From Pseudomonas panipatensis (GTDB lineage: Bacteria > Pseudomonadota > Gammaproteobacteria > Pseudomonadales > Pseudomonadaceae), in assembly GCF_900099785.1 (NCBI RefSeq), contig NZ_FNDS01000005.1, forward strand, positions 186,001-250,000: DNA of 64,000 nt. The letters are read 5' to 3'. Positions 27,800-36,163 of the stretch are shown piece by piece. The position numbers were made by a program, and so were the translations under genes. Within the stretch, counting starts at the first letter, position 1, and every line of letters begins with the position of its first letter. The notes beneath the pieces were generated by a model, which saw only the letters and a list, made by a program, of their open reading frames with translations, was not told the origin of the DNA and did not search any database.

Positions 27800-27873
27800 G
27801 CGGGGGCTCGCGGCATGCCGGCTTCAGAGGCCGCATAGCTTCGGGCTTTGCGCCCGAAGCTTCAAGGCGCGCG

Positions 27874-28731
27874 TCAGTCGGCCAGCGGCGTCCAGCGCCC
27901 GGCCAGGTGCGGCAGGTCTTCCGCGCCTCGCAGGCTGAACTGCCCGCTGGGCGCGCTGGCGCTGGCCAGCAGGGTGACGCGGGCGGGGAGCAGCACCGGC
28001 TTCTGGAAGCGCACCTCGACCTGATAGCCGGCACTCGGCAGGCGCTCGCCCAGGGCCGCCAGGCTGCGGGCCTTGTTCCACAAGCCGTGGGCGATGGCGT
28101 GGGGGAAGCCGAACAGCCTGGCGCTGGGCGCCGACAGGTGGATCGGGTTGTAGTCGCCGGCGACCCGCGCATAGCGCCGGCCGATGTCCGCCGGGCAGTC
28201 CCATTGGGCGATGGCTTGCTGCGGCAGTTCCGCCGCTTCCTCGCGGGTGGGCGGCGGACCGTCCAGGCGCAGGCCGCGGAAGAGCAGGCGGCTGTCGCCT
28301 TCCCAGAGCAGGCCGAGCTGGTCGTGCAACTGGGTGATGAGGCTGAAGGTCACGCCTTTGTCGTGCGCTTGCAGGTCGGTGACGCGCACGCTGGCATTGA
28401 ATGGGCCGAGGCCGCCGAGCGGGCGTAGCACGCGGATGCGGTTCTCCAGGTGTACCAGGCCGAGCAGCGGGAAGGGGAAGCGGGCATCGGTGAGCAGGCC
28501 CAACTGCAGGCTGAAGGCGAGGATGTGCGGGTAGGTGGGCGGCAGCAGGTGGTCGTCGCTGAAACCGCAGAGCTGGCGGTAGCGCGCCAGGTGCGCCGGG
28601 TCCACCGTGACCGGGCAGCGCAGGCCGCGGCTCGGCAGCGTCCGGCCGCGCATGCCGCGCCGCAGGATGGCGCGCAGGAACAGGCCGGGCAGGGCGGGTG
28701 GGTCGGACAGGTCCAGCCAGTCTTTGGGCAT
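27874..28731 (-). CDS. MaoC-domain (hot-dog fold) dehydratase-like protein
   Basis: A 285-residue protein with a C-terminal MaoC-like hydratase domain: YARVAGDYNPIHLSAPSARL contains the catalytic D/H pair, and FPHAIAHGLWNKARSL is the usual following helix. The N-terminal half is a degenerate second hot-dog domain. Family members hydrate enoyl-CoA thioesters. The FabG-like and thiolase genes lie 1.3-2.8 kb away, and an acyl-CoA pathway linking them is possible. AGGAGACTCGCG precedes the ATG. Confidence 0.86.
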   Translation of the reverse strand: MPKDWLDLSDPPALPGLFLRAILRRGMRGRTLPSRGLRCPVTVDPAHLARYRQLCGFSDDHLLPPTYPHILAFSLQLGLLTDARFPFPLLGLVHLENRIRVLRPLGGLGPFNASVRVTDLQAHDKGVTFSLITQLHDQLGLLWEGDSRLLFRGLRLDGPPPTREEAAELPQQAIAQWDCPADIGRRYARVAGDYNPIHLSAPSARLFGFPHAIAHGLWNKARSLAALGERLPSAGYQVEVRFQKPVLLPARVTLLASASAPSGQFSLRGAEDLPHLAGRWTPLAD

Positions 28732-28943
28732 CGCGAGTCTCCTGAGCGTGATACGTCACAAGCTTAGTCGGCGCCACTGCGCGGGCATTGGCCGCGGCGG
28801 GCGCGCCGCCTGGCGGGCGGGTCAATCGGCCGCTCTGGCGCGCCGCTGTGGATAAATCGACGGCGCCCCCGGCTGTCTCTTGAGGGGCAGCGGAAAAGCT
28901 GCATAAGATGGGCCCGCTCATGGATAACTAGAAAAAAAATCCC

Positions 28944-29936
28944 ATGCATGATTTGACCGACGATGTGGCGCTGATGCGCCCGGTGATCGATGCCTTGCGT
29001 GCCAGCGGCCGCGATCCCGACCGCGTGCTCGCGCGGGTTGGCCTGGCGCCGGGCAGCCTGCCGGCCGGGCGCTTTCCGCACAGCGCGCAAAACCCGTTCT
29101 GGAAGGCCGCCGCCGAGGAATGCGGCGACGAGCATGTCGGCCTGTTCCTCGCCGGGCACCTGCCGGCGTTCCACGGTCTGCTGCTGGAGTACCTGTTCCT
29201 CTCCAGCGCCACCTTCGGCGAGGGCCTGCGCCACGCCCTGCGCTATATCCGCCTGCTCTCCGATACCCTCAGCGCACACCTGGAAATCGACGGCGAGCGC
29301 GCCCTGTTGCTGTTCGGGCACCGCGCCGGGACCAACCGGCACTTCCCGGAGATGCTCGCCGGCGCGGTGATCCGCCTGTTCGATGCGCTCACCGAGGGTG
29401 CCTTCAAACCCCATGAAGTGCAGCTCATGCACAACCACGGCGCACCGGCCGAACGTTACCGCCAGGTCTATGGCTGTCCGGCCCGCCTGGGCGCCGAGCG
29501 CTATGCCGTGGTCTTCGACGCGGCGGTGCTGGAGAAGCCCTCGCGACATGCCGCGCCCGAGCTGTTGCGCATGCACGAGTCGCTGGCGCGCCGGCAATTG
29601 GCGGAGGTGGAGCGCCTGGATCTGGTGCGCAAGGTCCGCCAGTTGATCGGTGAGCGCCTGGTGGAAGGCGGCGCCACCCTGGAACAGGTCGCCGCACGCC
29701 TGGACATGCCGGCGCGGCGCCTGCGCGAGCGCCTGACCCTGGCCGGGGTGCGCTTCAACGATCTGGTCACCGACTACCGCTGCCGCCTGGCCAAGGAACT
29801 GCTGCTGAAGACCGACGAGCGCATCGAGGTGATCGTCGAACGCACCGGCTTCTCCGAGCCGAGCACCTTCTACCGCGCCTTCAAGCGCTGGGTCGGCGAA
29901 ACCCCGGTGGAATTTCGCAAGCGCGGCAAGGGCTAG
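28944..29936 (+). CDS. AraC-family regulator, OruR/ArgR-like domain
   Basis: A 330-residue regulator. The N-terminal part (residues about 15-205) resembles the arabinose-binding-like domain of the OruR/PchR-unrelated AraC group: FLAGHLPAFHGLLLEYLFLS and GHRAGTNRHFPEMLAGAVI. The C-terminal AraC double helix-turn-helix ends KTDERIEVIVERTGFSEPST and FYRAFKRWVGETPVEFRK. It is divergent from the MaoC gene and convergent with the FabG gene, so it may control acyl-CoA genes on either side. The effector is unknown. Confidence 0.9.
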   Translation: MHDLTDDVALMRPVIDALRASGRDPDRVLARVGLAPGSLPAGRFPHSAQNPFWKAAAEECGDEHVGLFLAGHLPAFHGLLLEYLFLSSATFGEGLRHALRYIRLLSDTLSAHLEIDGERALLLFGHRAGTNRHFPEMLAGAVIRLFDALTEGAFKPHEVQLMHNHGAPAERYRQVYGCPARLGAERYAVVFDAAVLEKPSRHAAPELLRMHESLARRQLAEVERLDLVRKVRQLIGERLVEGGATLEQVAARLDMPARRLRERLTLAGVRFNDLVTDYRCRLAKELLLKTDERIEVIVERTGFSEPSTFYRAFKRWVGETPVEFRKRGKG

Positions 29937-29993
29937 GCGGCGGATAACGCTACGGCGCAATGCGCTGAGCACTCGTTCGCGCCGATCCGCCGC
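29937..29993. repeat. Hairpin with GCGGCGGAT / ATCCGCCGC arms
   Basis: Nine-base arms flank 39 bases in the gap between two convergent genes (AraC and FabG). It belongs with the GGCGGAT elements at 11109 and 46580. No T-run follows on either strand. Confidence 0.5.
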
Positions 29994-29999
29994 GCGGTT

Positions 30000-31355
30000 T
30001 CAGGCGCCGAGCAGGCTCTGGCCGCAGACCCGCAACACCTGCCCGCTCACCGCACCGGAGCCGGGCTGAGCGAGCCAGGCCACGGCTTCGGCGACGTCCT
30101 GCGGCAGGCCGCCCTGGCCCATGGCGTTCATGCGCCGGCCGGCTTCGCGGATGGTCAGCGGGATGGCCGCGGTCATCTGGGTTTCGATGAAGCCCGGCGC
30201 CACCGCGTTGATGCTGATGCCGCGCTTGCCCAGTGCCGGCGCCCAGGCCTGGGCCAGGCCGATCAACCCGGCCTTGCTCACGGCGTAGTTGGTCTGCCCG
30301 AGGTTGCCGGCGATGCCGCTGATCGAGGCGAGCAGTACCACGCGGGCGTTGTCGTGCAGCGTGCCGGCGTCGAGCAGGGCCTGGGTCAGTTGCTGCGGGG
30401 CCTTGAGGTTGACGTCGAGCACCGAGTTCCAGAACGCCTCGCTCATCTTCGCCAGGGTCTTGTCGCGGGTGATGCCGGCGTTGTGCACGAGGATGTCCAC
30501 GCCGTCCGGCAGCGCCGCGACCAGTGCTTGGCCGGCGTCGGCGGCGCAGATGTCCAGGGCCAGGCCGTGCCCGCCGAGGCGCGCGGCCAGGGCGTCGAGG
30601 GCGTCCTTGGCCGACGGCACGTCGAGCAACACCACCTCGGCGCCGTCGCGCGCCAGGGTTTCCGCGATGGCCGCGCCGATACCCCGCGCCGCGCCGGTGA
30701 CCAGCGCGCGCTTGCCGGCCAGCGGGCGGCTCCAGTCGCGCACCTGCTCGGCGCAGGCCGACAGCCGCACGACCTGCCCGGAGACATAGGCGCTCTTCGG
30801 CGAGAGGAAGAAGCGCAGGGCGCCCTCCAGCTGTTCCTCGGCGCCTTTGCCGACATACAGCAACTGGACGTTGCCGCCGCGGCGGATTTCCTTGCCCAGG
30901 GAGCGGCTGAAACCCTCCAGGCTGCGCTGCACGCTGGCGGCGATGGGGTCCTTGAGGGATTCCGGGGCGCGCCCGAGGATGACCACGTGCGGGCACAGGT
31001 CCAGGCCTTTGAGCGCTGCCTGGAAGAAGTCGCGCAACTCGATCAGTTGCTCGAAGCGCGCCAGGCCGCTGGCGTCGAACACCAAGGCCTTGAGCGCCGG
31101 GCCGTGCTCGGCGGTCCAACGGCGCAGGCCGTGCTGGCCGTCGATGGCGGCGTAGGCGCTGTCGCTCAGGCGCGCGGCGAAGGTCAGCACGGCCTCGCCC
31201 AGTTGGCCGCTTCCGCCCAGCAGCAGCGCGCCGGCCACCGGCCGCGTGCGCCCGGCGCTCCAACGCTCCAGGCGCACCGGGGCGGGCAGGCCGAGGGCGC
31301 CGACCAGGCGGCGGCCGACGTTGGAGTTGGCGAAGGCGATGTAGCGGTCGGACAT
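30000..31355 (-). CDS. Two-domain 3-oxoacyl-(ACP/CoA) reductase, high-molecular-weight FabG type
   Basis: A 451-residue short-chain dehydrogenase with an N-terminal degenerate Rossmann domain (residues 1-205, LLLGGSGQLGEAV) and a C-terminal active one. The latter has KRALVTGAARGIGAAIAETL for the nucleotide, NAGITRD, a catalytic Ser in LLASISGIAGNLG, and YAVSK. It should reduce 3-oxoacyl thioesters with NADPH. Size and layout match the HMwFabG group found beside thiolases and MaoC proteins. It is divergent from the thiolase gene, 207 bases apart. Confidence 0.9.
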   Translation of the reverse strand: MSDRYIAFANSNVGRRLVGALGLPAPVRLERWSAGRTRPVAGALLLGGSGQLGEAVLTFAARLSDSAYAAIDGQHGLRRWTAEHGPALKALVFDASGLARFEQLIELRDFFQAALKGLDLCPHVVILGRAPESLKDPIAASVQRSLEGFSRSLGKEIRRGGNVQLLYVGKGAEEQLEGALRFFLSPKSAYVSGQVVRLSACAEQVRDWSRPLAGKRALVTGAARGIGAAIAETLARDGAEVVLLDVPSAKDALDALAARLGGHGLALDICAADAGQALVAALPDGVDILVHNAGITRDKTLAKMSEAFWNSVLDVNLKAPQQLTQALLDAGTLHDNARVVLLASISGIAGNLGQTNYAVSKAGLIGLAQAWAPALGKRGISINAVAPGFIETQMTAAIPLTIREAGRRMNAMGQGGLPQDVAEAVAWLAQPGSGAVSGQVLRVCGQSLLGA

Positions 31356-31562
31356 GGACTGGCTCCTGCACGAATTCTCGACGTGGCGCTCACTCTACGC
31401 AGGCCCGTGGTCAGCGCAATTGACCCTGCTGACCGGCGCCGTGGCGGTGCGGCCAATGCGACGGAAAAGGCTAAGGTTAGCCTGTGCCGCACCCGTTCAC
31501 CGGCAAGGCCCAGGCTTGAGCCACCGCTGACGGTCTCTCTCTGAACCCGCAAGGAGCCTTGC

Positions 31563-32843
31563 ATGAGCCAACCGCGCCGGGTCGCCATCGTCGGCGGCAA
31601 CCGAATACCCTTTGCCCGCTCCAACAGCGTCTACGCCACGGCGAGCAACCAGGAGATGCTGACCAGCGCCCTGGACGGCCTGATCGAGCGCTACCGGCTG
31701 CACGGCGAGCGCCTGGGCGAGGTGGTCGCCGGCGCGGTGCTCAAGCACTCCCGCGATTTCAATCTGACCCGCGAATGCGTGCTCGGCACCCGCCTGGCGC
31801 CGCAGACCCCGGCCTACGATATCCAGCAGGCCTGCGGCACGGGGCTGGAGGCGGCGATCCTGGTGGCCAACAAGATCGCCCTCGGACAGATCGACAGTGG
31901 CATCGCCGGCGGCGTCGATACCACATCGGACGCGCCCATCGGCGTCAACGAAGGGCTGCGCCGGATTCTTCTCGAAGCCAACCGTGGCAAGTCCAACGGC
32001 GACAAGCTCAAGAGTCTGCTGAAGATTCGCCCGCGCCACCTGCTGCCGCACATCCCGAAGAACGGCGAGCCGCGCACCGGGCTGTCGATGGGCGAGCACT
32101 GCGAGTTGATGGCGCAAGCCTGGGAGATCCCCCGCGACGAGCAGGACCGGCTGGCCTTCGACAGCCACACCCGGCTCGCCGCCGCCTATGCCGAAGGCTG
32201 GCAGAACGACCTGATGACGCCCTTCCGTGGCCTGCTGCGCGACCAGAACCTGCGCGCGGACATCGACCTGGAAAAGCTCGGCAGCCTCAAGCCGGTGTTC
32301 GAGCGCGGCCCGCGCGGCACCCTGACGGCGGCCAACTCGACGCCGTTGACCGATGGCGCCTCGGTGCTGCTGCTGGCCAGCGAGGCATGGGCCGAGGCCC
32401 GTGGCCTGCCGATCCTGGCCTATTTCAAGGACGGCGAGGCCGCGGCGGTGGACTTCGTCGGCCAGGACGCCGAAGGCCTGCTGATGGCGCCGGTCTACGC
32501 CGTGCCGCGCCTGCTGGCGCGCAATGGCCTGAGCCTGCAGGACTTCGACTACTACGAGATTCACGAAGCCTTCGCCGCCCAGGTGCTGTGCACCCTCAAG
32601 GCCTGGGAGGATGCCGATTACTGCAAGACCCGCCTCGGCCTGGATGCACCGCTGGGGCGCATCGACCGCGGCAAACTGAACGTAAAGGGCAGTTCCCTGG
32701 CCGCCGGACACCCCTTCGCCGCGACCGGCGGACGTATCGTCGCCAACCTGGCCAAGCTGCTCGACACGGCTGGCAAGGGCCGTGGGCTGATCTCCATCTG
32801 CGCGGCCGGTGGCCAGGGTGTGACCGCGATCATCGAGAAGTAA
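31563..32843 (+). CDS. Acetyl-CoA C-acyltransferase, FadI-like thiolase
   Basis: A 426-residue thiolase. The acyl-carrying cysteine is Cys91 in DIQQACGTGLEA; the His in YYEIHEAFAAQVL and the C-terminal Cys in ISICAAGGQG complete the active site, and GSSLAAGHPFAATGGR is present. Length and motifs fit the FadI branch rather than FadA. AAGGAGCC precedes the ATG. It is divergent from the two-domain FabG, and a strong terminator follows it. Degradative or synthetic use cannot be decided from the sequence. Confidence 0.92.
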   Translation: MSQPRRVAIVGGNRIPFARSNSVYATASNQEMLTSALDGLIERYRLHGERLGEVVAGAVLKHSRDFNLTRECVLGTRLAPQTPAYDIQQACGTGLEAAILVANKIALGQIDSGIAGGVDTTSDAPIGVNEGLRRILLEANRGKSNGDKLKSLLKIRPRHLLPHIPKNGEPRTGLSMGEHCELMAQAWEIPRDEQDRLAFDSHTRLAAAYAEGWQNDLMTPFRGLLRDQNLRADIDLEKLGSLKPVFERGPRGTLTAANSTPLTDGASVLLLASEAWAEARGLPILAYFKDGEAAAVDFVGQDAEGLLMAPVYAVPRLLARNGLSLQDFDYYEIHEAFAAQVLCTLKAWEDADYCKTRLGLDAPLGRIDRGKLNVKGSSLAAGHPFAATGGRIVANLAKLLDTAGKGRGLISICAAGGQGVTAIIEK

Positions 32844-32900
32844 TCCAATACAGCGGGCGGCTTCGGCCGGCCCACGATGTAAAGCAACTCCGTGATTTCA

Positions 32901-32933
32901 GGCAGGGCCGTGCGAGCGGTCCTGCCTTTTTTT
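32901..32933 (+). terminator. Rho-independent terminator after thiolase gene
   Basis: GGCAGGGCCG, loop TGCGAG, CGGTCCTGCC (one G-T pair) followed by seven T residues. It lies 58 bases after the thiolase stop and 39 bases before the 3' end of the convergent Lrp gene. Confidence 0.88.
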
Positions 32934-32971
32934 CGCTTGCCGGGCTCGGCCGGCGGATGACGCCTGGGGCG

Positions 32972-33433
32972 TTATGCGCCCTGCGGTTTGCCGTTGCCGA
33001 GCAGAGTCGCATCGAGGCGGCCGCTGAAGGGGCTGGAGAGCACCAGCGAGGTCTTGCTCGCGCCGTACTGGGCGAGGCGGTCGATCAGTTCTTCCAGCTC
33101 TTCGGTGTTGGCCACCGCCACCTTGAGGATCACGCAGAAATCGCCGGTGACGCGGTGGCAGTCGATGATCTGCGGGATCTCCGCCAGGCGTTCGAGCACG
33201 CGGGCGCCGCGGTGGTCGTTGAGGCGCAGTTCGATGATGCACTGGATCGGCCGGCCGAGGCGGCTCAGGTCGACGCTGGCGTGGTAGCCGGTGATCACGC
33301 CCTCGGCCTCCAGCTTGGCCACGCGATCGGCCACCGCCGGTGGCGAGAGGTTGATGCGCCGGGCCAGTTCGGCGAAGGACAGGCGGCCGTTTTCGAGCAG
33401 GGCGGCGATCAGCGCGCGGTCATACTTGTCCAT
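32972..33433 (-). CDS. Lrp/AsnC-family regulator
   Basis: A 153-residue protein: the helix-turn-helix is DKYDRALIAALLENGRLSFA, then RRINLSPPAVADRVAKLEAEG; the C-terminal RAM domain includes IIDCHRVTGDFCVILKVAV. These proteins sense amino acids. It is divergent from an EamA exporter 149 bases away, a common pairing in which the regulator controls amino acid export. Confidence 0.92.
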   Translation of the reverse strand: MDKYDRALIAALLENGRLSFAELARRINLSPPAVADRVAKLEAEGVITGYHASVDLSRLGRPIQCIIELRLNDHRGARVLERLAEIPQIIDCHRVTGDFCVILKVAVANTEELEELIDRLAQYGASKTSLVLSSPFSGRLDATLLGNGKPQGA

Positions 33434-33582
33434 GGTGGTGCTTCGCTGTGGATTCGATGGTTCTGGTGGGGAATTTCCATCGAATGAAAAGTGTTATGCC
33501 GGGTTAAGCAGTGGCTGTGCCTTATCCGGCGCTATTTGGCCTCATAAAATGATTCGCCCTGCCTCCGCTGTCGAGTCCTTTC

Positions 33583-34476
33583 ATGCCCGCGCCCGCCCCC
33601 CGCGTCTCCCTGACGCTGCTCGCTGCCTTCTTCGCCCTGTATTTCATTTGGGGCTCGACCTACCTGGTGATCCGCATCGGCGTCGAATCCTGGCCGCCGA
33701 TGCTGATGGCCGGCTGCCGCTTCCTGATCGCCGGGGCGCTGCTGTTCGCCTGGGCGTTGTGGCGCGGCGCCCGCCTGCCGGGGCTCAAGCAATGGCTCAG
33801 CGCCGGCGCGGTGGGCATCCTCCTGCTCAGTTGCGGCAATGGCGGGGTCACCGTCGCCGAGCACTGGGGCGTGGCCTCCGGTGTGGCGGCCCTGGCGGTG
33901 GCCACGGTGCCGCTGTTCACCCTGGTGTTCGCGCGCCTGTTCGGCCAGCGCAACAGCCTGCTGGAGTGGTCCGGCATCGGCCTGGGGCTGTTCGGTATCG
34001 TCCTGCTCAACCTCGGCTCGAACCTCAAGGGCAGCCCGGCCGGCGCCGCGCTGATTCTCTTCGCCGCGGCGGCCTGGGCCTTCGGTTCGGTGTGGAGCCG
34101 GCGCCTGCCGCTGCCCGCCGGGCCCATGGCCAGCGCCGTGGAAATGCTCGTCGGTGGCGTTGCGCTGCTGCTCGGCAGCCAGCTCGGCGGCGAGCACCTG
34201 CAACAGTGGCCGGATACCCGTGGCTGGCTGGCGCTGGCGTACCTGGTGCTGTTCGGCTCGATCATCGCCTTCAGCGCCTACCTCTACCTGCTCAGCCACG
34301 TGCGCCCGGCGGCGGCCACCAGTTACGCCTTCGTCAACCCGGCGGTGGCGGTGCTGCTCGGGGTGTGCTTCGCCGGCGAGCACATCGGTTGGCCGGAAGC
34401 GCTGGCGATGGCGGTGATCATTGGCGCGGTATTGCTGATCAGTCTGCCGCAGTGGTGGCGGCGCGAAGGCGACTGA
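33583..34476 (+). CDS. EamA/DMT-family exporter
   Basis: A 297-residue membrane protein with about ten hydrophobic segments and two EamA repeats: ALYFIWGSTYLVIRIGVESW opens the first, and HVRPAAATSYAFVNPAVAVL closes the second. This matches the YedA-type drug/metabolite exporters. With an Lrp regulator divergent to it, export of an amino acid or its derivative is the best guess. The next gene ends six bases after it on the other strand. Confidence 0.9.
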   Translation: MPAPAPRVSLTLLAAFFALYFIWGSTYLVIRIGVESWPPMLMAGCRFLIAGALLFAWALWRGARLPGLKQWLSAGAVGILLLSCGNGGVTVAEHWGVASGVAALAVATVPLFTLVFARLFGQRNSLLEWSGIGLGLFGIVLLNLGSNLKGSPAGAALILFAAAAWAFGSVWSRRLPLPAGPMASAVEMLVGGVALLLGSQLGGEHLQQWPDTRGWLALAYLVLFGSIIAFSAYLYLLSHVRPAAATSYAFVNPAVAVLLGVCFAGEHIGWPEALAMAVIIGAVLLISLPQWWRREGD

Positions 34477-34482
34477 GGCGTT

Positions 34483-34734
34483 TCAGTCGAGCGGGACGAT
34501 CTGGACCTTGCTGATCCCGGCAAGGTCCGCGCTGCGTTTCAGGCTGCGCACCTGGAAGGGTTGCCAGCGTGCATCGACCAGCCCGGTGGGGTCGTCGCCG
34601 GTCTCCTGGGCCAGGTGCAACATCACCTGCAGCAGGGCGAGGAACTCGTTGGGCGCCTCGAAGGCGTCGTGGATCAGCCAGCGCGGTTGTTCGTGCAGGC
34701 GGTAATGGATGGCGTAGCGATGCGGAGTATTCAT
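34483..34734 (-). CDS. Small hypothetical protein
   Basis: An 83-residue soluble protein: NTPHRYAIHYRLHEQPRWLI, then EFLALLQVMLHLAQETGDDP, ending ISKVQIVPLD. No known motif. A GGAGGTACGCTC site supports the ATG at 34734. It is convergent with the EamA gene. The even mix of charged and hydrophobic residues suggests a folded protein. Confidence 0.65.
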   Translation of the reverse strand: MNTPHRYAIHYRLHEQPRWLIHDAFEAPNEFLALLQVMLHLAQETGDDPTGLVDARWQPFQVRSLKRSADLAGISKVQIVPLD

Positions 34735-35066
34735 GAGCGTACCTCCGTCTGCTGTGACCACCGCCGGCGGCAAAGGTCCCTGCGCCAGCCGCTCTTGCGA
34801 CGTGCGGTAGGAAATGGATGAAGGCTTCGGGAGCGGGCGGCGGCGGGTATTGCCGGGGCTGCCTGGGCGCCGCCCCCCGGCAGTTCTCAGCTAAGGCGAA
34901 AAGGTTATTTAACCTTGGTCTTTTGCTTGGTTAAGGTTCTAACAAAGCCCCCTGGCGCTGCCTGATCCCGTTCCCGGGAAAGGCCCCCAGCCCTGTATTC
35001 CCCCGTCAGTCCACCCGCGCGCCATTCGCTCAGGCCACTGATTCCGCGTCCTGAGATGAGGTGTCC
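34735..35066. other. Intergenic region upstream of the tau cluster
   Basis: About 330 bases without a gene. The first half is GC-rich. The second half (34890-34985) is AT-richer and holds the palindrome at 34901 and a nearby GGTTAAGGTT, consistent with a promoter for the gene at 35067. Confidence 0.5.
34901..34916. promoter_or_regulatory. Perfect palindrome AAGGTTA-TT-TAACCTT
   Basis: Seven-base arms with a two-base centre, followed 14 bases on by TTGGTTAAGGTT, which repeats its arms. It lies about 150 bases before the acyl-CoA-dehydrogenase-like gene. A regulator-binding site is likely; which protein binds it is unknown. Confidence 0.5.
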
Positions 35067-35978
35067 ATGAGCGCCGCCCCGACCACCGCTGCCGCGGCCC
35101 GTCCCAACCCCGGCCCGGCGCCCGCCGGCAATGCCGCCTGGGCCCGCGCCCTGCGCGATTCCGGCCTGCTGCGCCTGTCGTTGCCGCGCGCGCTGGGCGG
35201 CGACGGCAGCCCCTGGAGCGAGATCCTGCAGACCCTGCGCGACCTCTGCGAGCGCGATGGCGCGCTGGCGCGATTGTTCGCCGTGCATCACCTGCAACTG
35301 ACCCGCGTGCGGCTGCTCGGCAGCCGCGAGCAAGGGCAACGCCTGCTGCCCCTGACGCTGCTGCGCGACAACCTCTGGGGCGCGTTGGGCGAGCCCGGCG
35401 AGCGCCGCCTGCTGGCGGTCGAGCATGTGCGCGGCGGGTTCCGTATCAATGGCCTGGCGAGCGACGGCTTCGCCGCCGAGGCGGCCGACTGGCTGCTGCT
35501 CTGGGCCTGGCACGGGCCGAGCCGCGCCAGCCTGCTGGCCGCGCTGCCGAAGGAACGCACCGGCCTGGCCGTGCAGGCCTCGCGTGGCGCCCCGCAGTGT
35601 CAGGCCTTGCGCCTGCATCCGGAGGACATCCTGGTGCCGCCGGGGCTGCCGGCGACACCGCGCACGGTCTGGTGCGACAGCCTGGCGCTGCTGCTGCAGG
35701 CGAACCTCGCCCTCGGCCTGGCGCAGCATGCCGCCGAGCGCCAGGAGCAGCCCCGGGCAGCCGAGCTGTCGCGGCTGCTGGGCCTGGGATTGCGGCTGAG
35801 CGCGCAGGCCGCCGTGCTGCTCGACGAAGGCATCGAGGCTGGCGCGGCGCTCAGTTTCAGCCGCAGCCACGCCTTCGCCAACCTGGTCGCGCAGACCGTG
35901 GCGGTGGCGCAACAGGCGGCCCAGCAGAGCCTTCGCGCGGAAGGTCTGAATGCCCGTCTGCGCGCTGCCGCGCACTGA
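35067..35978 (+). CDS. Short acyl-CoA-dehydrogenase-like protein next to tau genes
   Basis: A 303-residue protein with the outline of an acyl-CoA dehydrogenase or FMNH2-dependent sulfur monooxygenase (SfnB/DszC-like): ALRDSGLLRLSLPRALGGDG, then ARLFAVHHLQLTRVRLLGS, then VEHVRGGFRINGLASDGFAA. It is about 100 residues shorter than those enzymes and lacks the conserved C-terminal helices, so catalysis is uncertain. It lies 185 bases before tauA on the same strand. A role in sulfur acquisition follows only from position. ATG at 35067 fits GATGAGG; a GTG two codons earlier is possible. Confidence 0.72.
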   Translation: MSAAPTTAAAARPNPGPAPAGNAAWARALRDSGLLRLSLPRALGGDGSPWSEILQTLRDLCERDGALARLFAVHHLQLTRVRLLGSREQGQRLLPLTLLRDNLWGALGEPGERRLLAVEHVRGGFRINGLASDGFAAEAADWLLLWAWHGPSRASLLAALPKERTGLAVQASRGAPQCQALRLHPEDILVPPGLPATPRTVWCDSLALLLQANLALGLAQHAAERQEQPRAAELSRLLGLGLRLSAQAAVLLDEGIEAGAALSFSRSHAFANLVAQTVAVAQQAAQQSLRAEGLNARLRAAAH

Positions 35979-36070
35979 TGGTGGGATGAATCCGCACGCC
36001 ATAAGTTAATGACTAAAAATTATTTATTTTGATTTTTTTATATCTGTAATCTTGGTTTCAACAGGACTAC

Positions 36071-36120
36071 CGGACCACCGGCGTCACATTCCGAACATCG
36101 TGCAACCGTCCGGTGGTCCG
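36071..36120 (+). promoter_or_regulatory. Long stem in the tauA upstream region
   Basis: CGGACCACCGG (36071-36081) and CCGGTGGTCCG (36110-36120) are perfectly complementary eleven-base arms around 28 bases, ending 43 bases before the tauA ATG. An AT-rich block (36002-36050) lies just upstream and is probably the promoter. The arms could be a leader hairpin or a two-site operator. Confidence 0.55.
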
Positions 36121-36163
36121 TCCTCGTCGAGCAGGCGGCCCCATGTTCCCCGAGGAGCTTTCC

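Noticed and set aside
28847-28855. DnaA box TGTGGATAA
   Set aside because: A single isolated match, with no cluster of boxes, AT-rich unwinding region or origin genes. Another TTATCCACA at about 55810 lies inside rlmG.
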